Below the pieces are notes generated by a model, which saw nothing but the letters and a program-made list of their open reading frames with translations, did not search any database and had not been told where the DNA came from. A program made the translations under genes and the position numbers. This document shows, one piece after another, positions 10,854-20,435 of a DNA stretch of 64,000 nt; positions within the stretch are counted from its first letter, which is position 1; each line of letters opens with the position of its first letter. The DNA comes from Vibrio echinoideorum (GTDB lineage Bacteria > Pseudomonadota > Gammaproteobacteria > Enterobacterales > Vibrionaceae): contig NZ_AP025483.1 in assembly GCF_024347455.1 (NCBI RefSeq), positions 2,914,001-2,978,000 of the forward strand, in the 5' to 3' direction.

Positions 10854-12242
10854 TTATAAAGATTCAATCAGATCAAACAGTTGGCCGCTATGCTCTTTTT
10901 TCACTTCGGTATAGCGTTGATAGTTGTATTGCGAGCCCTTGGGATTATCCGATAGCTTGTCAGCCACACTAAGCAAATAAAAGCTGATTGGGCTCGGTGT
11001 ACTTTCAGCTGCATAAGAGAGGTAAGGGAAAGCTTGATTGGCATGTTGGTTGATTAACAGTGCAAGACCTAATGTAAGGTTGGCGATATCACAACGCGGA
11101 TTCATCTCAAATGCTTGCTTTGCTAATTGTAATGCTTGTTCGCGATCTTCCTGCTGATGACTTTGCAAATAAGCCAGAGATTGCGAATACGACAGTAAAG
11201 CATTGACCAGATAATTGTCTCTTCCTTGCTGTTGAATCGCACCCAGTTGAAGTGCAATGTCCGCAAATGGCTGACCACCTTTACCTTGGTAAAAAAGCGA
11301 TATTCCCTCTGAGATAACACTCCAATCAGCGTAGTTATCAATAGAAGTCACTCGATGGTTTGCCAGGCCGTATTCTGAGGTCATTGGTACAATAATGGCT
11401 TTGATCTCAAGAATCACATCCCCAATGGCATCGAAGAAGTTATCTTGGCTAAATCTCTTTTCCACTTTCTGACTTTGATTAGGCTGGCGGTTATTTTGTA
11501 TAAGCACGCTCAGTACATAGTCACCGCCCTTTTTCTTGAGCCAACCTTTGAGTTCGACACCATTATTGGCAAGTGATTGCTTGCTATGTTTCGAAAGCTG
11601 AGAGAAGTGGTAACCCGATAAATTTTTAGCCGAATTCAATCCATAGAAAAGATAGTTGTATACGCTTTCTGACATCTCATATTCATTCGTAGAATCGAGC
11701 GTAATATCATGGATATAAACGGGAATTACATCACTTTGATAAGAGGCAATACCGACAGTATCATTAGTTGATACTTTGGTTTGCCATACCCAAGTTGCTA
11801 TCAAGCCAACCGAGAAGACTGCAGTTGTAATCAGGGCGATGGTTTTCTTTTTGGACTTAGCAACAAGAGCTTTAGGTTGGGAGGCGTCCTCAACGGGAGT
11901 GGATTCGACGCTCGGCTGAGTCACTTCTATATCGAACAGGTAACCTTGCTTAGGAATAGTCTGAATGATGCTATATGGACGTGATTTATCCTGAAGCTGA
12001 CAGCGCAGCAAACTGATGACCTGTCTGACTAAATTGTCAGACACTTGAGTCCTTTGCCACACATCGGCAGCTATCTGTTGCGTGCTAACCACTAACCCAC
12101 GATTTTCGATAAAATAGCTGAGCAATCTTGCTTGCAATGGTTCTAAATGAATCTCTTCACTATCAATCACTAACTGATTTTTGTCAGGGTAGAAAGAAAT
12201 AGGAAAGTCGTGTTGCAGTATAAAGCAATGCGAGCGAGTCAT
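10854..12242 (-). CDS. ToxR/CadC-like membrane-bound transcription regulator
   Basis: One-component membrane regulator, 462 aa. Residues 1-108 form an OmpR/PhoB-type winged helix (QARLLSYFIENRGLVVSTQQ, SDNLVRQVISLLRCQL, IIQTIPKQGYLF). A basic linker KSKKKT precedes one membrane segment (about 134-153), and a roughly 300-residue periplasmic domain ends in helical TPR-like repeats. This is the CadC/ToxR layout, but the periplasmic part does not resemble CadC or ToxR that I know, so the signal is unknown. Confidence 0.85.
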   Translation of the reverse strand: MTRSHCFILQHDFPISFYPDKNQLVIDSEEIHLEPLQARLLSYFIENRGLVVSTQQIAADVWQRTQVSDNLVRQVISLLRCQLQDKSRPYSIIQTIPKQGYLFDIEVTQPSVESTPVEDASQPKALVAKSKKKTIALITTAVFSVGLIATWVWQTKVSTNDTVGIASYQSDVIPVYIHDITLDSTNEYEMSESVYNYLFYGLNSAKNLSGYHFSQLSKHSKQSLANNGVELKGWLKKKGGDYVLSVLIQNNRQPNQSQKVEKRFSQDNFFDAIGDVILEIKAIIVPMTSEYGLANHRVTSIDNYADWSVISEGISLFYQGKGGQPFADIALQLGAIQQQGRDNYLVNALLSYSQSLAYLQSHQQEDREQALQLAKQAFEMNPRCDIANLTLGLALLINQHANQAFPYLSYAAESTPSPISFYLLSVADKLSDNPKGSQYNYQRYTEVKKEHSGQLFDLIESL

Positions 12243-12316
12243 AATGGTTCAGTGGTTAGAGATAATCACCCAAGACTATTGGTTTTACAAATAGTAAGCA
12301 AGCTAAGCATTACTAA

Positions 12317-12344
12317 ATAAAAAGACTGCACAGAGGCAGCCTTT
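12317..12344 (-). terminator. Terminator after thyA
   Basis: AAAGACTGC / GCAGCCTTT hairpin with a U-rich tract on the leftward transcript, just past the thyA stop; it ends the rppH-ptsP-TSUP-lgt-thyA operon. Confidence 0.8.
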
Positions 12345-12366
12345 CAATCAAACAAAGCAAATTAGA

Positions 12367-13218
12367 TTACACGGAGAACGGGTACTTAATCGCTTCGTGG
12401 CATTCGTAACCTTCAATCCAGAAGTCGTCCATCGTTACCCATGTTTCTAAGTCTTCAAGAGACTTAATCTCAGGGTTAATATGGAATGTCGCTGCCGCTA
12501 GGGGCTCACGCTTCAACTGGATGTCACGCATTGGCGCTAATTGGTCTTCGTAGATATGACCGTTAACAATCTTATGGTAAGCCACACCTGCTTTCTTGCC
12601 TGTGATTTGCGCCATGATAGCTAGGAACACATAAACTTGAACCATGTTGAAGTTCAGGCCTAATGGCACGTCACAAGAGCGCTGGGTGCTATTTAGGTAC
12701 AGAGTGTCACCAAGCAAAGAGAAATGGTGACTGTACATACACGGACGCAAACAACCCATATGGAACTCACCTGGATTGTAAAAGTTTAAGATCTCGCCGC
12801 GGTCATCAATACCGTTCGTTAAATCATCAACAATCTTCTTCAGTTGGTCGATATGACCACCATCCGGCTTTGCCCATGCACGTCCTTGAACACCATAAAC
12901 ACGGCCCATGTCGTCTTCGCCCTTACGATAAGGGTTGTTCAACCACGCTTCATTCAAGTTAGAGTTCGCATCCCAGGTTTTAGTCCCTAGTTTGCGAAAG
13001 TCTTCAGCATTATCGTAACCGCGAATATAGCCAAGCAGTTCAGCAACAGCCGCTTTCCAGAAGCTCTTACGTGTTGTTACCAGTGGGAATTGGTTATTGC
13101 CAACATCATACTCAAGGTCCGCATTGATCACAGTTAGGCAGCGCTTGCCTGTTCGTTCATTTTCAATCCAAACACCTTCGTCAACAATACGCTGACAGAG
13201 TTCTAAATACTGTTTCAC
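12367..13218 (-). CDS. thyA: Thymidylate synthase
   Basis: Makes dTMP from dUMP with methylene-tetrahydrofolate. The 283-aa protein has the nucleophile in LRPCMYSHH (Cys160) and the dUMP-binding [12 protein letters not shown] (179-190). The start is GTG with AAGGA upstream. The stop of lgt lies 9 bp before it, the classical lgt-thyA pair. Compared with the 264-aa E. coli enzyme it is longer mainly in the region of about 90-115. Confidence 0.97.
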   Translation of the reverse strand: MKQYLELCQRIVDEGVWIENERTGKRCLTVINADLEYDVGNNQFPLVTTRKSFWKAAVAELLGYIRGYDNAEDFRKLGTKTWDANSNLNEAWLNNPYRKGEDDMGRVYGVQGRAWAKPDGGHIDQLKKIVDDLTNGIDDRGEILNFYNPGEFHMGCLRPCMYSHHFSLLGDTLYLNSTQRSCDVPLGLNFNMVQVYVFLAIMAQITGKKAGVAYHKIVNGHIYEDQLAPMRDIQLKREPLAAATFHINPEIKSLEDLETWVTMDDFWIEGYECHEAIKYPFSV

Positions 13219-13227
13219 ACCAATTCC

Positions 13228-14049
13228 TTACTTCGTTTGTTGTGGTAATTCGTCTTTGTAGTGACCACGCTTGTATGCCCAAACCATCACCAGCACACCG
13301 ATAATAACCATCGGCAATGACAGAATTTGTCCCATAGAAATAAATCCACCGAACAAGCCTAGGTGAGCATCAGGTTCACGTACGTATTCAACTAAGAAGC
13401 GGAATGTACCATACCCTGCCAGGAATAACCCTGATACAGAACCAAGAGGACGTGGCTTTTTGATAAACCAGTTTAAGATGAAGAACAGCACAATACCTTC
13501 AAGCGCCATTTCATAAAGCTGAGATGGATGACGCGGAAGTGGACCACCATTCGGGAACACGATTGCCCATGGCACATCAGTGACACGTCCCCATAGTTCG
13601 CTGTTCATGAAGTTACCTAAACGCCCCATACCTAAACCAAATGGGACTAATGGTGCAATCATGTCTGCGACACCAAAGAAGGTACGACCGTTCTTTTTGG
13701 CATACCAAAACATTGCGGTGATCACACCAAGTAAACCACCGTGGAAAGACATACCACCGGTCCACACCTTAAATAGGTAAAGCGGATCAGCTAAGAAAAG
13801 ATCAAAGTTATAGAAAAGTACGTAGCCAATACGACCACCAAGCACGACACCTAGAAAGCCGGCAAATAATAGGTCTGATACTTGCTCTCGAGTCCATCCG
13901 CTATCAGGTTGATCAGCTCGGCGATTTGCTAGCCAAAGAGCAAACATAAAACCAACAAGGTACATTAAGCCGTACCAACGAACTGAAATTGGTCCTAGTT
14001 CAATAAGAACAGGATCGATATTTGGGAATTCGATAAAACCCTGAGACAT
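13228..14049 (-). CDS. lgt: Prolipoprotein diacylglyceryl transferase
   Basis: First enzyme of lipoprotein maturation, moving diacylglycerol from phosphatidylglycerol to the lipobox Cys in the inner membrane. The 273-aa protein has seven hydrophobic segments, the essential HGGLLGV stretch and the Lgt signature [14 protein letters not shown]. It is immediately upstream of thyA (9 bp). Confidence 0.97.
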   Translation of the reverse strand: MSQGFIEFPNIDPVLIELGPISVRWYGLMYLVGFMFALWLANRRADQPDSGWTREQVSDLLFAGFLGVVLGGRIGYVLFYNFDLFLADPLYLFKVWTGGMSFHGGLLGVITAMFWYAKKNGRTFFGVADMIAPLVPFGLGMGRLGNFMNSELWGRVTDVPWAIVFPNGGPLPRHPSQLYEMALEGIVLFFILNWFIKKPRPLGSVSGLFLAGYGTFRFLVEYVREPDAHLGLFGGFISMGQILSLPMVIIGVLVMVWAYKRGHYKDELPQQTK

Positions 14050-14106
14050 ACTTGGCTCTCTATCTAAATTGAATAACGGTTAGCTCAATAGCTAACAGAA
14101 AAGACA

Positions 14107-14898
14107 CTACAGCAGCATAGTGGCCGCTATAAACATTAAAAATACCGCAAAGAACTTCTTCAATACGGGGGTTGGTAGTTGAGTGGCCAGTTTAGCGCCA
14201 ATTCGCGTGGTCAGAACTGAAGTACAAGATATTGCGACTAAAGCCGGTAGATAAACATAACCCAAACTATACGCAGGAAGATCATCTACAGATGAACCAT
14301 GCCAAATAAACCCTAGCATTCCTGAAATAGCGATAACAAAGCCGCACACCGAAGATGAACCCACGGCCTTACGCATTTCCACACCATGATGATTAAGGAA
14401 AGGCACAGATAAAGATCCACCACCAATACCAGCTAAGCTTGAGACCAAGCCAATACCACCACCACATAATATGGTTTTCCCAGAGCTCGGCATCGTTTTC
14501 TGACTCGTAGAACGAATCGACAATAGCATTTGTAACGCTAACACCAATACGATCGCACCAAACACTTTCGGTAGATATTGAGCAGGAATAACGTCGGCTA
14601 CAAAAGAACCCAGGAAACCACCCACTACCACACCCGGCATCAACCACTTGACGACAAATATCTCTACGTTCCCCAGTTTTAAGTGGTTAATCGCAGATGA
14701 TCCTGACGTAACAATAATGGTTGATAGCGAAGTAGCCAATGCCATTTGCATAGCAAATTCTTGAGGAATACCCGCTTTAGGAAGCAAAAATAGCAAGGCA
14801 GGAACCACTAGTAAGCCACCACCAATGCCGAGCAAACCCGCTAAAACACCAACAACAGCACCAAGGCCTGCTAACAAGCCTATTAGTTCATATGACAC
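14107..14898 (-). CDS. TSUP (TauE/SafE) family membrane permease
   Basis: 263-aa polytopic protein of the TSUP family (exporters or importers of sulfur-containing anions). The typical duplicated half signature is visible: GLLAGLLGIGGGLLVVPAL near the N terminus and GIGGGSLSVPFL in the second half. It lies between ptsP (8-bp gap) and lgt (57-bp gap), so it is part of the operon. The substrate cannot be told from sequence. Confidence 0.9.
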   Translation of the reverse strand: MSYELIGLLAGLGAVVGVLAGLLGIGGGLLVVPALLFLLPKAGIPQEFAMQMALATSLSTIIVTSGSSAINHLKLGNVEIFVVKWLMPGVVVGGFLGSFVADVIPAQYLPKVFGAIVLVLALQMLLSIRSTSQKTMPSSGKTILCGGGIGLVSSLAGIGGGSLSVPFLNHHGVEMRKAVGSSSVCGFVIAISGMLGFIWHGSSVDDLPAYSLGYVYLPALVAISCTSVLTTRIGAKLATQLPTPVLKKFFAVFLMFIAATMLL

Positions 14899-14906
14899 GT
14901 CAAATC

Positions 14907-17156
14907 CTATTTTTTACCAGCTCGAATGAAGCCTGTAAATTCATGCTCTTCGAAATAGTTGAGCATCATACTATAGATGTCACGACCATACGGTTTTGAA
15001 AGTGCCTTATTTGCTAAATCCTGCAATTCACTCAGGTTAGACTGGCGTATCAAATATTTAGTCCTTGCGACATTTGAGGTATTCATACTTAACGTCTCAT
15101 ACCCTAGCCCAATCAAGAGCAATGCGCCCATTGGATCACCCGCGAGCTCTCCACATATACACACAGGCAATTGATATTGCTTACAAGTATCATGGATGTG
15201 TTTCAATGCCATGATCACTGCAGGGTGCATGGATTCATAGACATCAGAGACGCGGGAATTGTTCCGGTCAACCGCCAATAAATATTGTGTTAAGTCATTG
15301 GTGCCCACCGAAACGAAATCAACTTTATCCGCAATAAGCGGAAGAAGGTAAAGCATTGATGGCACTTCAATCATGATACCGATACGCGGCATACGAACTC
15401 GACTGTCTAGCTCATACACTTCATCGTAGGCTTGCTCGATGAGTTGAACTGTATCATCCAGTTCTTGAGTGCTAGAGATCATCGGCAACAAGATACTCAA
15501 ATTCTGACTATCACAACTCGCACGTAACATCGCACGCAACTGGATAATAAATATATCGGGGTGATCGAGTGTAAAACGAATACCACGCCAGCCAAGGAAC
15601 GGATTGTCCTCCTCAATAGGGAAGTAAGGTAACGCCTTATCACCGCCTATATCGAGTGTACGCATTACAACTTGCTTCTCCGGATAGCTCGCGAGCACAG
15701 AACGATACTGCTTGAACTGTTCGTCTTCTGACGGGAACCTTTGTTGTAATAAGAAAGAGATTTCTGTTCGATACAGGCCTACGCCATCCACCCCTTGGTT
15801 AATCGCAATATTGGTATCAGCACTCAAACCCGCATTAAGCAGAATCTCTACCTGTAGATCATCTTGTGTTTTTGCGGGTAAGTATAATTCTCGGTTGACC
15901 ATAGAAGAGAGCTCGCCTTCTTCTAAAATCAGCCCTTGGTATTCACTGAGTAAGTTTTGAGTCGGCTCAATAAAGATCTCACCGCTATACCCATCAACAA
16001 TGGCTTGCTTGCCATTCGCTTGAGCAAGGTTGAGATTAACTCCCATGACAGAAGGAATGCCAAGAGCACGAGATAAGATCGCCGCGTGAGAGTTCGCCGC
16101 CCCCTCTAAGGAAATGACAGCCAACAGCTTTTCTTTTGGAATCGACGCTAAAACAGAGGCCGTTAATTCACGGACTACCAGAATAATAGGCTTATCTAAT
16201 GTGCGGAGTTCATGCTCAGAGTTATGAAGGAAATACAGCAGCCTTTGTCCGAGTTCTCGGATGTCTTGCGCTCTCTCTCGAAGATAAACATCAGACATAC
16301 GAGCAAAACGGTTAGAGTAACTCTCAACAACTTGCCTTAATGCCCAATCGGCTTTATCGCCTTTCTGAATTTGGCTTTTAAGATCCTTGCGCAACATGGG
16401 ATCGTTGAGTAAGTGAGTAAACAGGTCAAAGATCGCCAACGCGTCTTTATTGATTTCGCTGTCCAAGCGCTTGCGCATTCGCTTAAAGTCATTGAGAGCA
16501 TTCTCGACGGCGACTGCCAGCAACTCATGTTCTCTTTCAACATTAAGCGTAGATGCAGGATAAACATCGGTTAATTCAGGCTGCGTGTTGTCCCACCACA
16601 AATCACCAATCGCAACGCCAGATGACGCAGCGATACCTTTCGTCGCAGGCAACTTTTGTTGTTCTAATAACCAATGACCTTGGGTTTGGGCATGCGCCAC
16701 AATAACCGCAAGCTGTGCAGAGAGAGTGACAAGGAAAGACTCTTCCATCTCACTGAATAAACGAGGGGACTTTTGTTGAATAACCAAAACGCCAAGCACT
16801 TGCTTGCGATGGATAATCGGAGTGCCTAGAAAAGAGTGATAAACCTTCTCTCCAAGCTCTGGAAAAAACTTATAAGCAGGGTGAGCAGACGCTTGTGCAA
16901 GGTTGATAGGTTCAGCACTTCTCTTAACAAGGCCAACCAAGCCTTCGTCAAAACCAATGTGAATACTATTACCTTTGAAGATCAGGCCTTGAGTTGCCAT
17001 CAACTCAAGACGCTGCATATCATTATTTGCCAAATACACGGTGCAACATTCCGTCTGCATCGCACTGCATGTCTCTTTAACTAAAATATCAAGAGCCGTC
17101 GACACATCTTCAACTCTTGATACGTGTTCAACTATTTCCCTTAGTTGACTGAGCAT
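14907..17156 (-). CDS. ptsP: PTS-Ntr enzyme I (PtsP)
   Basis: First phosphotransferase of the nitrogen-related PTS, passing phosphate from PEP to NPr and then EIIA-Ntr in a regulatory cascade. The 749-aa protein has an N-terminal GAF domain (about 1-165), a phosphohistidine domain with GAANSHAAILSRALGIPSVM (His357), and a C-terminal PEP-binding barrel (MRTLDIGGDKALPYF, ICGELAGDP). It starts 3 bp after the rppH stop, as in E. coli. Confidence 0.96.
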   Translation of the reverse strand: MLSQLREIVEHVSRVEDVSTALDILVKETCSAMQTECCTVYLANNDMQRLELMATQGLIFKGNSIHIGFDEGLVGLVKRSAEPINLAQASAHPAYKFFPELGEKVYHSFLGTPIIHRKQVLGVLVIQQKSPRLFSEMEESFLVTLSAQLAVIVAHAQTQGHWLLEQQKLPATKGIAASSGVAIGDLWWDNTQPELTDVYPASTLNVEREHELLAVAVENALNDFKRMRKRLDSEINKDALAIFDLFTHLLNDPMLRKDLKSQIQKGDKADWALRQVVESYSNRFARMSDVYLRERAQDIRELGQRLLYFLHNSEHELRTLDKPIILVVRELTASVLASIPKEKLLAVISLEGAANSHAAILSRALGIPSVMGVNLNLAQANGKQAIVDGYSGEIFIEPTQNLLSEYQGLILEEGELSSMVNRELYLPAKTQDDLQVEILLNAGLSADTNIAINQGVDGVGLYRTEISFLLQQRFPSEDEQFKQYRSVLASYPEKQVVMRTLDIGGDKALPYFPIEEDNPFLGWRGIRFTLDHPDIFIIQLRAMLRASCDSQNLSILLPMISSTQELDDTVQLIEQAYDEVYELDSRVRMPRIGIMIEVPSMLYLLPLIADKVDFVSVGTNDLTQYLLAVDRNNSRVSDVYESMHPAVIMALKHIHDTCKQYQLPVCICGELAGDPMGALLLIGLGYETLSMNTSNVARTKYLIRQSNLSELQDLANKALSKPYGRDIYSMMLNYFEEHEFTGFIRAGKK

Positions 17157-17159
17157 GCT

Positions 17160-17678
17160 TTAACCTCTACGCAATTTGCGTTTTCCTTTTGTTTTTCGCT
17201 CTTTAAACGGCATTGCTAAAGATGCGAATTCTTTCATCGCTCGACGGTAAACATCTCGCTTGAAAGAAACAACTTGTCGAACTGGGTACCAGTAACTCAC
17301 CCAACGCCAACCATCAAACTCAGGTGTACTTCCACGCTGCATATTGATATGCGATTCATCGCAATCTAAGCGCAAAAGGAACCACTTCTGCTTTTGTCCA
17401 ATACAGACAGGTTTAGAATCCCACCGAACCAGTCGTTTGGGTAGCTTATAGCGTAACCAATGACGACTTGTCGCGACGATCTTTACATCCTTTTTAGTAA
17501 GGCCAACCTCTTCATACAACTCGCGGTACATTGCCTGTTCCGGAGTTTCACCTTCATCGATTCCCCCTTGAGGGAATTGCCATGAATGTTGCCCGTATCG
17601 TTTAGCCCAGAAGACCTGACCATGGTTGTTACAGATTACAATACCAACATTTAATCGGTAACCATCGCCATCTATCAC
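17160..17678 (-). CDS. rppH: RNA pyrophosphohydrolase RppH
   Basis: Nudix hydrolase that strips pyrophosphate from mRNA 5' ends and so triggers RNase E decay. The Nudix box runs from GGIDEGE through RELYEEVG. I choose the GTG start at 17678 ([17 protein letters not shown] follows), which matches the start of known RppH and has AGAGG upstream; an ATG 18 bases earlier gives an MDRGWP extension. It is the first gene of the operon with ptsP and is divergent from mutH. Confidence 0.93.
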   Translation of the reverse strand: MIDGDGYRLNVGIVICNNHGQVFWAKRYGQHSWQFPQGGIDEGETPEQAMYRELYEEVGLTKKDVKIVATSRHWLRYKLPKRLVRWDSKPVCIGQKQKWFLLRLDCDESHINMQRGSTPEFDGWRWVSYWYPVRQVVSFKRDVYRRAMKEFASLAMPFKERKTKGKRKLRRG

Positions 17679-17715
17679 TGGCCAACCTCTATCCAAAATT
17701 TTTAATTACTCTGAT

Positions 17716-18194
17716 TTTTCCACATATCCCCAATCGGAGCAAACTTAGTGACGTGATAAGCGCTATATTTATGAATATTAACTAGGAATATGGATAAGTT
17801 TTGCTCAAATTCTAGTTACCCACACAATAGTGAGACATAGACCACATTTATTCACCTTTTCTGTGAATAACTATGTGAAGAATTCCCCGCAATCGTTTTT
17901 TTTAATCCATAGATTCATCAACACTTAAAGTAACAAATCAAAACCAACAGATTTAAATCATTTAAAATCAATGAATTAATCAATATAATTACAATTTAAA
18001 GAACCATTGAAAAACAAAAGATCTTTTAAAAACAGAGCGTGGTTAAAGATCAACCACTCCGGTGTTTATCCACACTGACAAGGCAAAGATTCATTTTACC
18101 CCCCATTTAGCAAGCATTTTATCCACCACAAACCCCTGTTCATTTATACACTAAATTAATATTTCAATTAATTACCTTTATGTCCTGTGGATAA
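17716..18194. promoter_or_regulatory. Cluster of DnaA-box-like 9-mers upstream of mutH
   Basis: Three exact matches to TTATNCACA lie at 17862-17870 (reverse), 18066-18074 (forward) and 18186-18194 (reverse). Five more with one mismatch lie at 17716, 17790 (reverse), 17816, 17848 and 18119. All fall in an AT-rich 618-bp gap without genes between divergent rppH and mutH. From memory, the E. coli DnaA-reactivating locus DARS2 also lies next to mutH. Function here is inferred only. Confidence 0.55.
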
Positions 18195-18242
18195 CCATGA
18201 GTTTGATCCCTTTATTAATAAGGAGATCATTTCTTAACCAGT

Positions 18243-18271
18243 CGTCATATGGTGATAACTTCTGGTAAAAT
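18243..18271 (+). promoter_or_regulatory. Candidate mutH promoter (extended -10)
   Basis: TGGTAAAAT at 18263-18271 matches an extended -10 element. A transcript would start near 18278, which favours the mutH ATG at 18297 over the ATG at 18249. Confidence 0.45.
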
Positions 18272-18296
18272 CGTTTTTTTGATCATGCCTTTTATT

Positions 18297-18962
18297 ATGA
18301 AACCAGAACCACAAACTCAACAAGAGCTGTTAGACAGAGCGTATGCTATTGCCGGAATGACCTTTAAAGAGCTAGCCGATGAAGCCGAGATGGCAATACC
18401 AAACGACCTTAAGCGTGATAAAGGTTGGGTTGGGCAGTTATTGGAATGGCATTTGGGTGCGCCAGCTGGCAGTAAGCCAGAACAAGACTTTGCCAAACTA
18501 GGCATCGAGCTTAAAAGCATCCCGATTGGTTATTCTGGAAAACCTCTCGAAACCACGTTTGTTTGTGTCGCCCCGCTCATAGGTGTGCAAGGCATAACAT
18601 GGGAAACTAGCCACGTTAGAAATAAATTGTCTAAAGTATTGTGGATCCCTGTTGAAGGCGAGCGAGAGATCCCGTTGGCAGAAAGACATGTCGGGTCGCC
18701 ATTACTATGGGCACCAAGCAAGGCTGAAGACGAGATCCTGAAAAGAGACTGGGAAGAGCTGATGGAGTTGATTGTGTTAGGTAATGTAGAACAGATCACT
18801 GCGAGGCATGGAGAAGCACTGCATTTGCGCCCAAAAGCGGCAAACAGTCGTGTGTTAACGGAAGCTTATGGTTCTAGTGGTAAACCCATCAAGACTAAAC
18901 CTCGTGGTTTTTACTTACGGACTCAGTTCACTCATAAGCTGCTTACGACACATTACGCATAG
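18297..18962 (+). CDS. mutH: DNA mismatch repair endonuclease MutH
   Basis: Nicks the unmethylated strand at hemimethylated GATC sites after activation by MutS/MutL. The catalytic motif D...ExK is in [17 protein letters not shown], and the family stretches [33 protein letters not shown] and [11 protein letters not shown] are present. I use ATG 18297 ([12 protein letters not shown], 221 aa); the in-frame ATG at 18249 would lie upstream of the likely promoter and adds a non-homologous hydrophobic stretch. Confidence 0.95.
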   Translation: MKPEPQTQQELLDRAYAIAGMTFKELADEAEMAIPNDLKRDKGWVGQLLEWHLGAPAGSKPEQDFAKLGIELKSIPIGYSGKPLETTFVCVAPLIGVQGITWETSHVRNKLSKVLWIPVEGEREIPLAERHVGSPLLWAPSKAEDEILKRDWEELMELIVLGNVEQITARHGEALHLRPKAANSRVLTEAYGSSGKPIKTKPRGFYLRTQFTHKLLTTHYA

Positions 18963-19049
18963 AGCTTTTTATCTAGCATAGATAGACAAAACTATCAGTA
19001 TGTTACAAACAGCCTGTAACTAGAATTAACCTCTAGCTACAAACGCTCT

Positions 19050-19361
19050 CTAATGAGGTTTGAGCGCCAGCTCAATATCACAGTAGCTTTGACTTGGCTC
19101 ATTACCAAACTCATCATACGCGTTGTGTAAACGAAGATAGGCCTTTTCAAAACCAAGTCGAAGTAACTCCTCTTTCACTTGATCCAAGGATCCAAAATGA
19201 AGCGGCTCGCCATCTTGTTTAACAGGCTCCAATTTATGCTTGTACTCTACGGCTAGTAAATATTCTGAGATATCAGAACAACCAATAACGTACACTTTCG
19301 GTGTTTGATAAGAGTCTTTATGCTCTCCATGTAACCACATGTCTAATTGATGCTTTTGCAT
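19050..19361 (-). CDS. DUF6482-like small protein
   Basis: 103-aa soluble protein. The C-terminal pattern LRLHNAYDEFGNEPS resembles the conserved end of the DUF6482 family (assignment from memory). No catalytic motif or function is known. It faces mutH convergently and stands alone. Confidence 0.7.
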   Translation of the reverse strand: MQKHQLDMWLHGEHKDSYQTPKVYVIGCSDISEYLLAVEYKHKLEPVKQDGEPLHFGSLDQVKEELLRLGFEKAYLRLHNAYDEFGNEPSQSYCDIELALKPH

Positions 19362-19453
19362 AGCCGTCCTCCCTTGCTCTATAAAGAGTAGTAGAACTCT
19401 TTTCCTTTGCTAGATAACGACTTAAAAAGTCATACATAACGGCTTAAAAAAGC

Positions 19454-19484
19454 AAAAAAGAGAAGCAAGTGCTTCTCTTTTTTG
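19454..19484. terminator. Bidirectional terminator
   Basis: AAAAGAGAAGC-AAGT-GCTTCTCTTTT hairpin with T runs on both sides; it ends the leftward DUF1127 gene transcript. Confidence 0.85.
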
Positions 19485-19575
19485 GCCAGTTCTAGTTCAA
19501 AAGTTTGTACTTTCGACGCCATAACTATCACTGTTACTCATAATGGGGGTTGAAAGGTGCTATCAACCCCGCAGA

Positions 19576-19827
19576 TTACGTCGGTATTCGCGCACTTAAG
19601 ACACGGCGAAGATGACGCACTCGACGTTCAATAGTGACAACTTCTGGTTCAGAAAAACCAATTGGTCGACCATCGGCTTCAAGGCCAATATCTCTCAATA
19701 AGTGAGTATTGTACCAAGGTAGGTCATATGAACTTCGACGAACTTTTCGTTGCCATTCACGTTCTTCACGACGAAGATCTGCACGGATAAGGACTGTTGC
19801 TAGTTTTAAATAGACTGAGTGACGCAT
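19576..19827 (-). CDS. DUF1127 small basic protein
   Basis: 83-aa Arg-rich protein with the DUF1127 core, here as LPWYNTHLLRDIGLEADGRP (about 37-56), placed between two Arg-rich helices. Some DUF1127 proteins act in RNA turnover or phosphate metabolism, but the role here is unknown. It is followed by a terminator and preceded by a 40-codon ORF on the same strand. Confidence 0.85.
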   Translation of the reverse strand: MRHSVYLKLATVLIRADLRREEREWQRKVRRSSYDLPWYNTHLLRDIGLEADGRPIGFSEPEVVTIERRVRHLRRVLSARIPT

Positions 19828-19936
19828 AATAACTCTCCAGTTGTTGAATAAACTGAGGAAAAATAGCGTGTTAGATAGTATGAGGGCTTCTCACTTAGCT
19901 GCTATTTTTCCGCAGCCAAATAAGGGTACGGATCTA

Positions 19937-20059
19937 TTAGTTAGGTTTATCTTGGGTGTTTCGATCGGCCATGGCTGATATTTGTGGCATAGCAGCCACC
20001 ATGTCAGTACACGGATCAAACGACGCGCAAATATGCTGTATAAAATCGAAATGTTTCAT
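19937..20059 (-). CDS. Putative 40-aa small protein
   Basis: A 40-codon ORF starting MKHFDFIQHICASFDPCTDM with a near-perfect ribosome binding site (TTTGGAGGCGCAA before ATG). It has two Cys and several Met and no membrane segment. It lies 109 bp upstream of the DUF1127 gene on the same strand and may share its transcript. I do not recognise a family. Confidence 0.55.
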   Translation of the reverse strand: MKHFDFIQHICASFDPCTDMVAAMPQISAMADRNTQDKPN

Positions 20060-20362
20060 TTGCGCCTCCAAACTAACTAAAAAATCCAAAAAAAAATGGG
20101 ATATAAAAGCAATTAAGTCTTTGTTAAAGCATTGCTTTCACGGTTAAAGTCTAACCAAGTGAGTATATAATTCAACCGCTAATTGATTTACACTTTTAAA
20201 ACAATGCATTCACCTGAAATATCAGTTGCATATTCATTTAAATATAACATATTCACTATAATTATATAAAATCACAGCATATCTCTCTTAGCAATTCAGA
20301 TATTAAAGAACGACTCAGCAATTAACTCGCGATCTAGCGGCCAAATGACGACTTACGAATAC

Positions 20363-20392
20363 AAAAAAAAAGCCACGCATGATGACGTGGCT
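20363..20392 (-). terminator. Terminator after vpsR
   Basis: AGCCACG-loop-CGTGGCT hairpin with nine A upstream on the plus strand, i.e. a U tract for leftward transcription from vpsR. Confidence 0.85.
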
Positions 20393-20435
20393 CTTGAATT
20401 TGTACCAACCAACAGAGTCATTGAGATTGAGAGAT

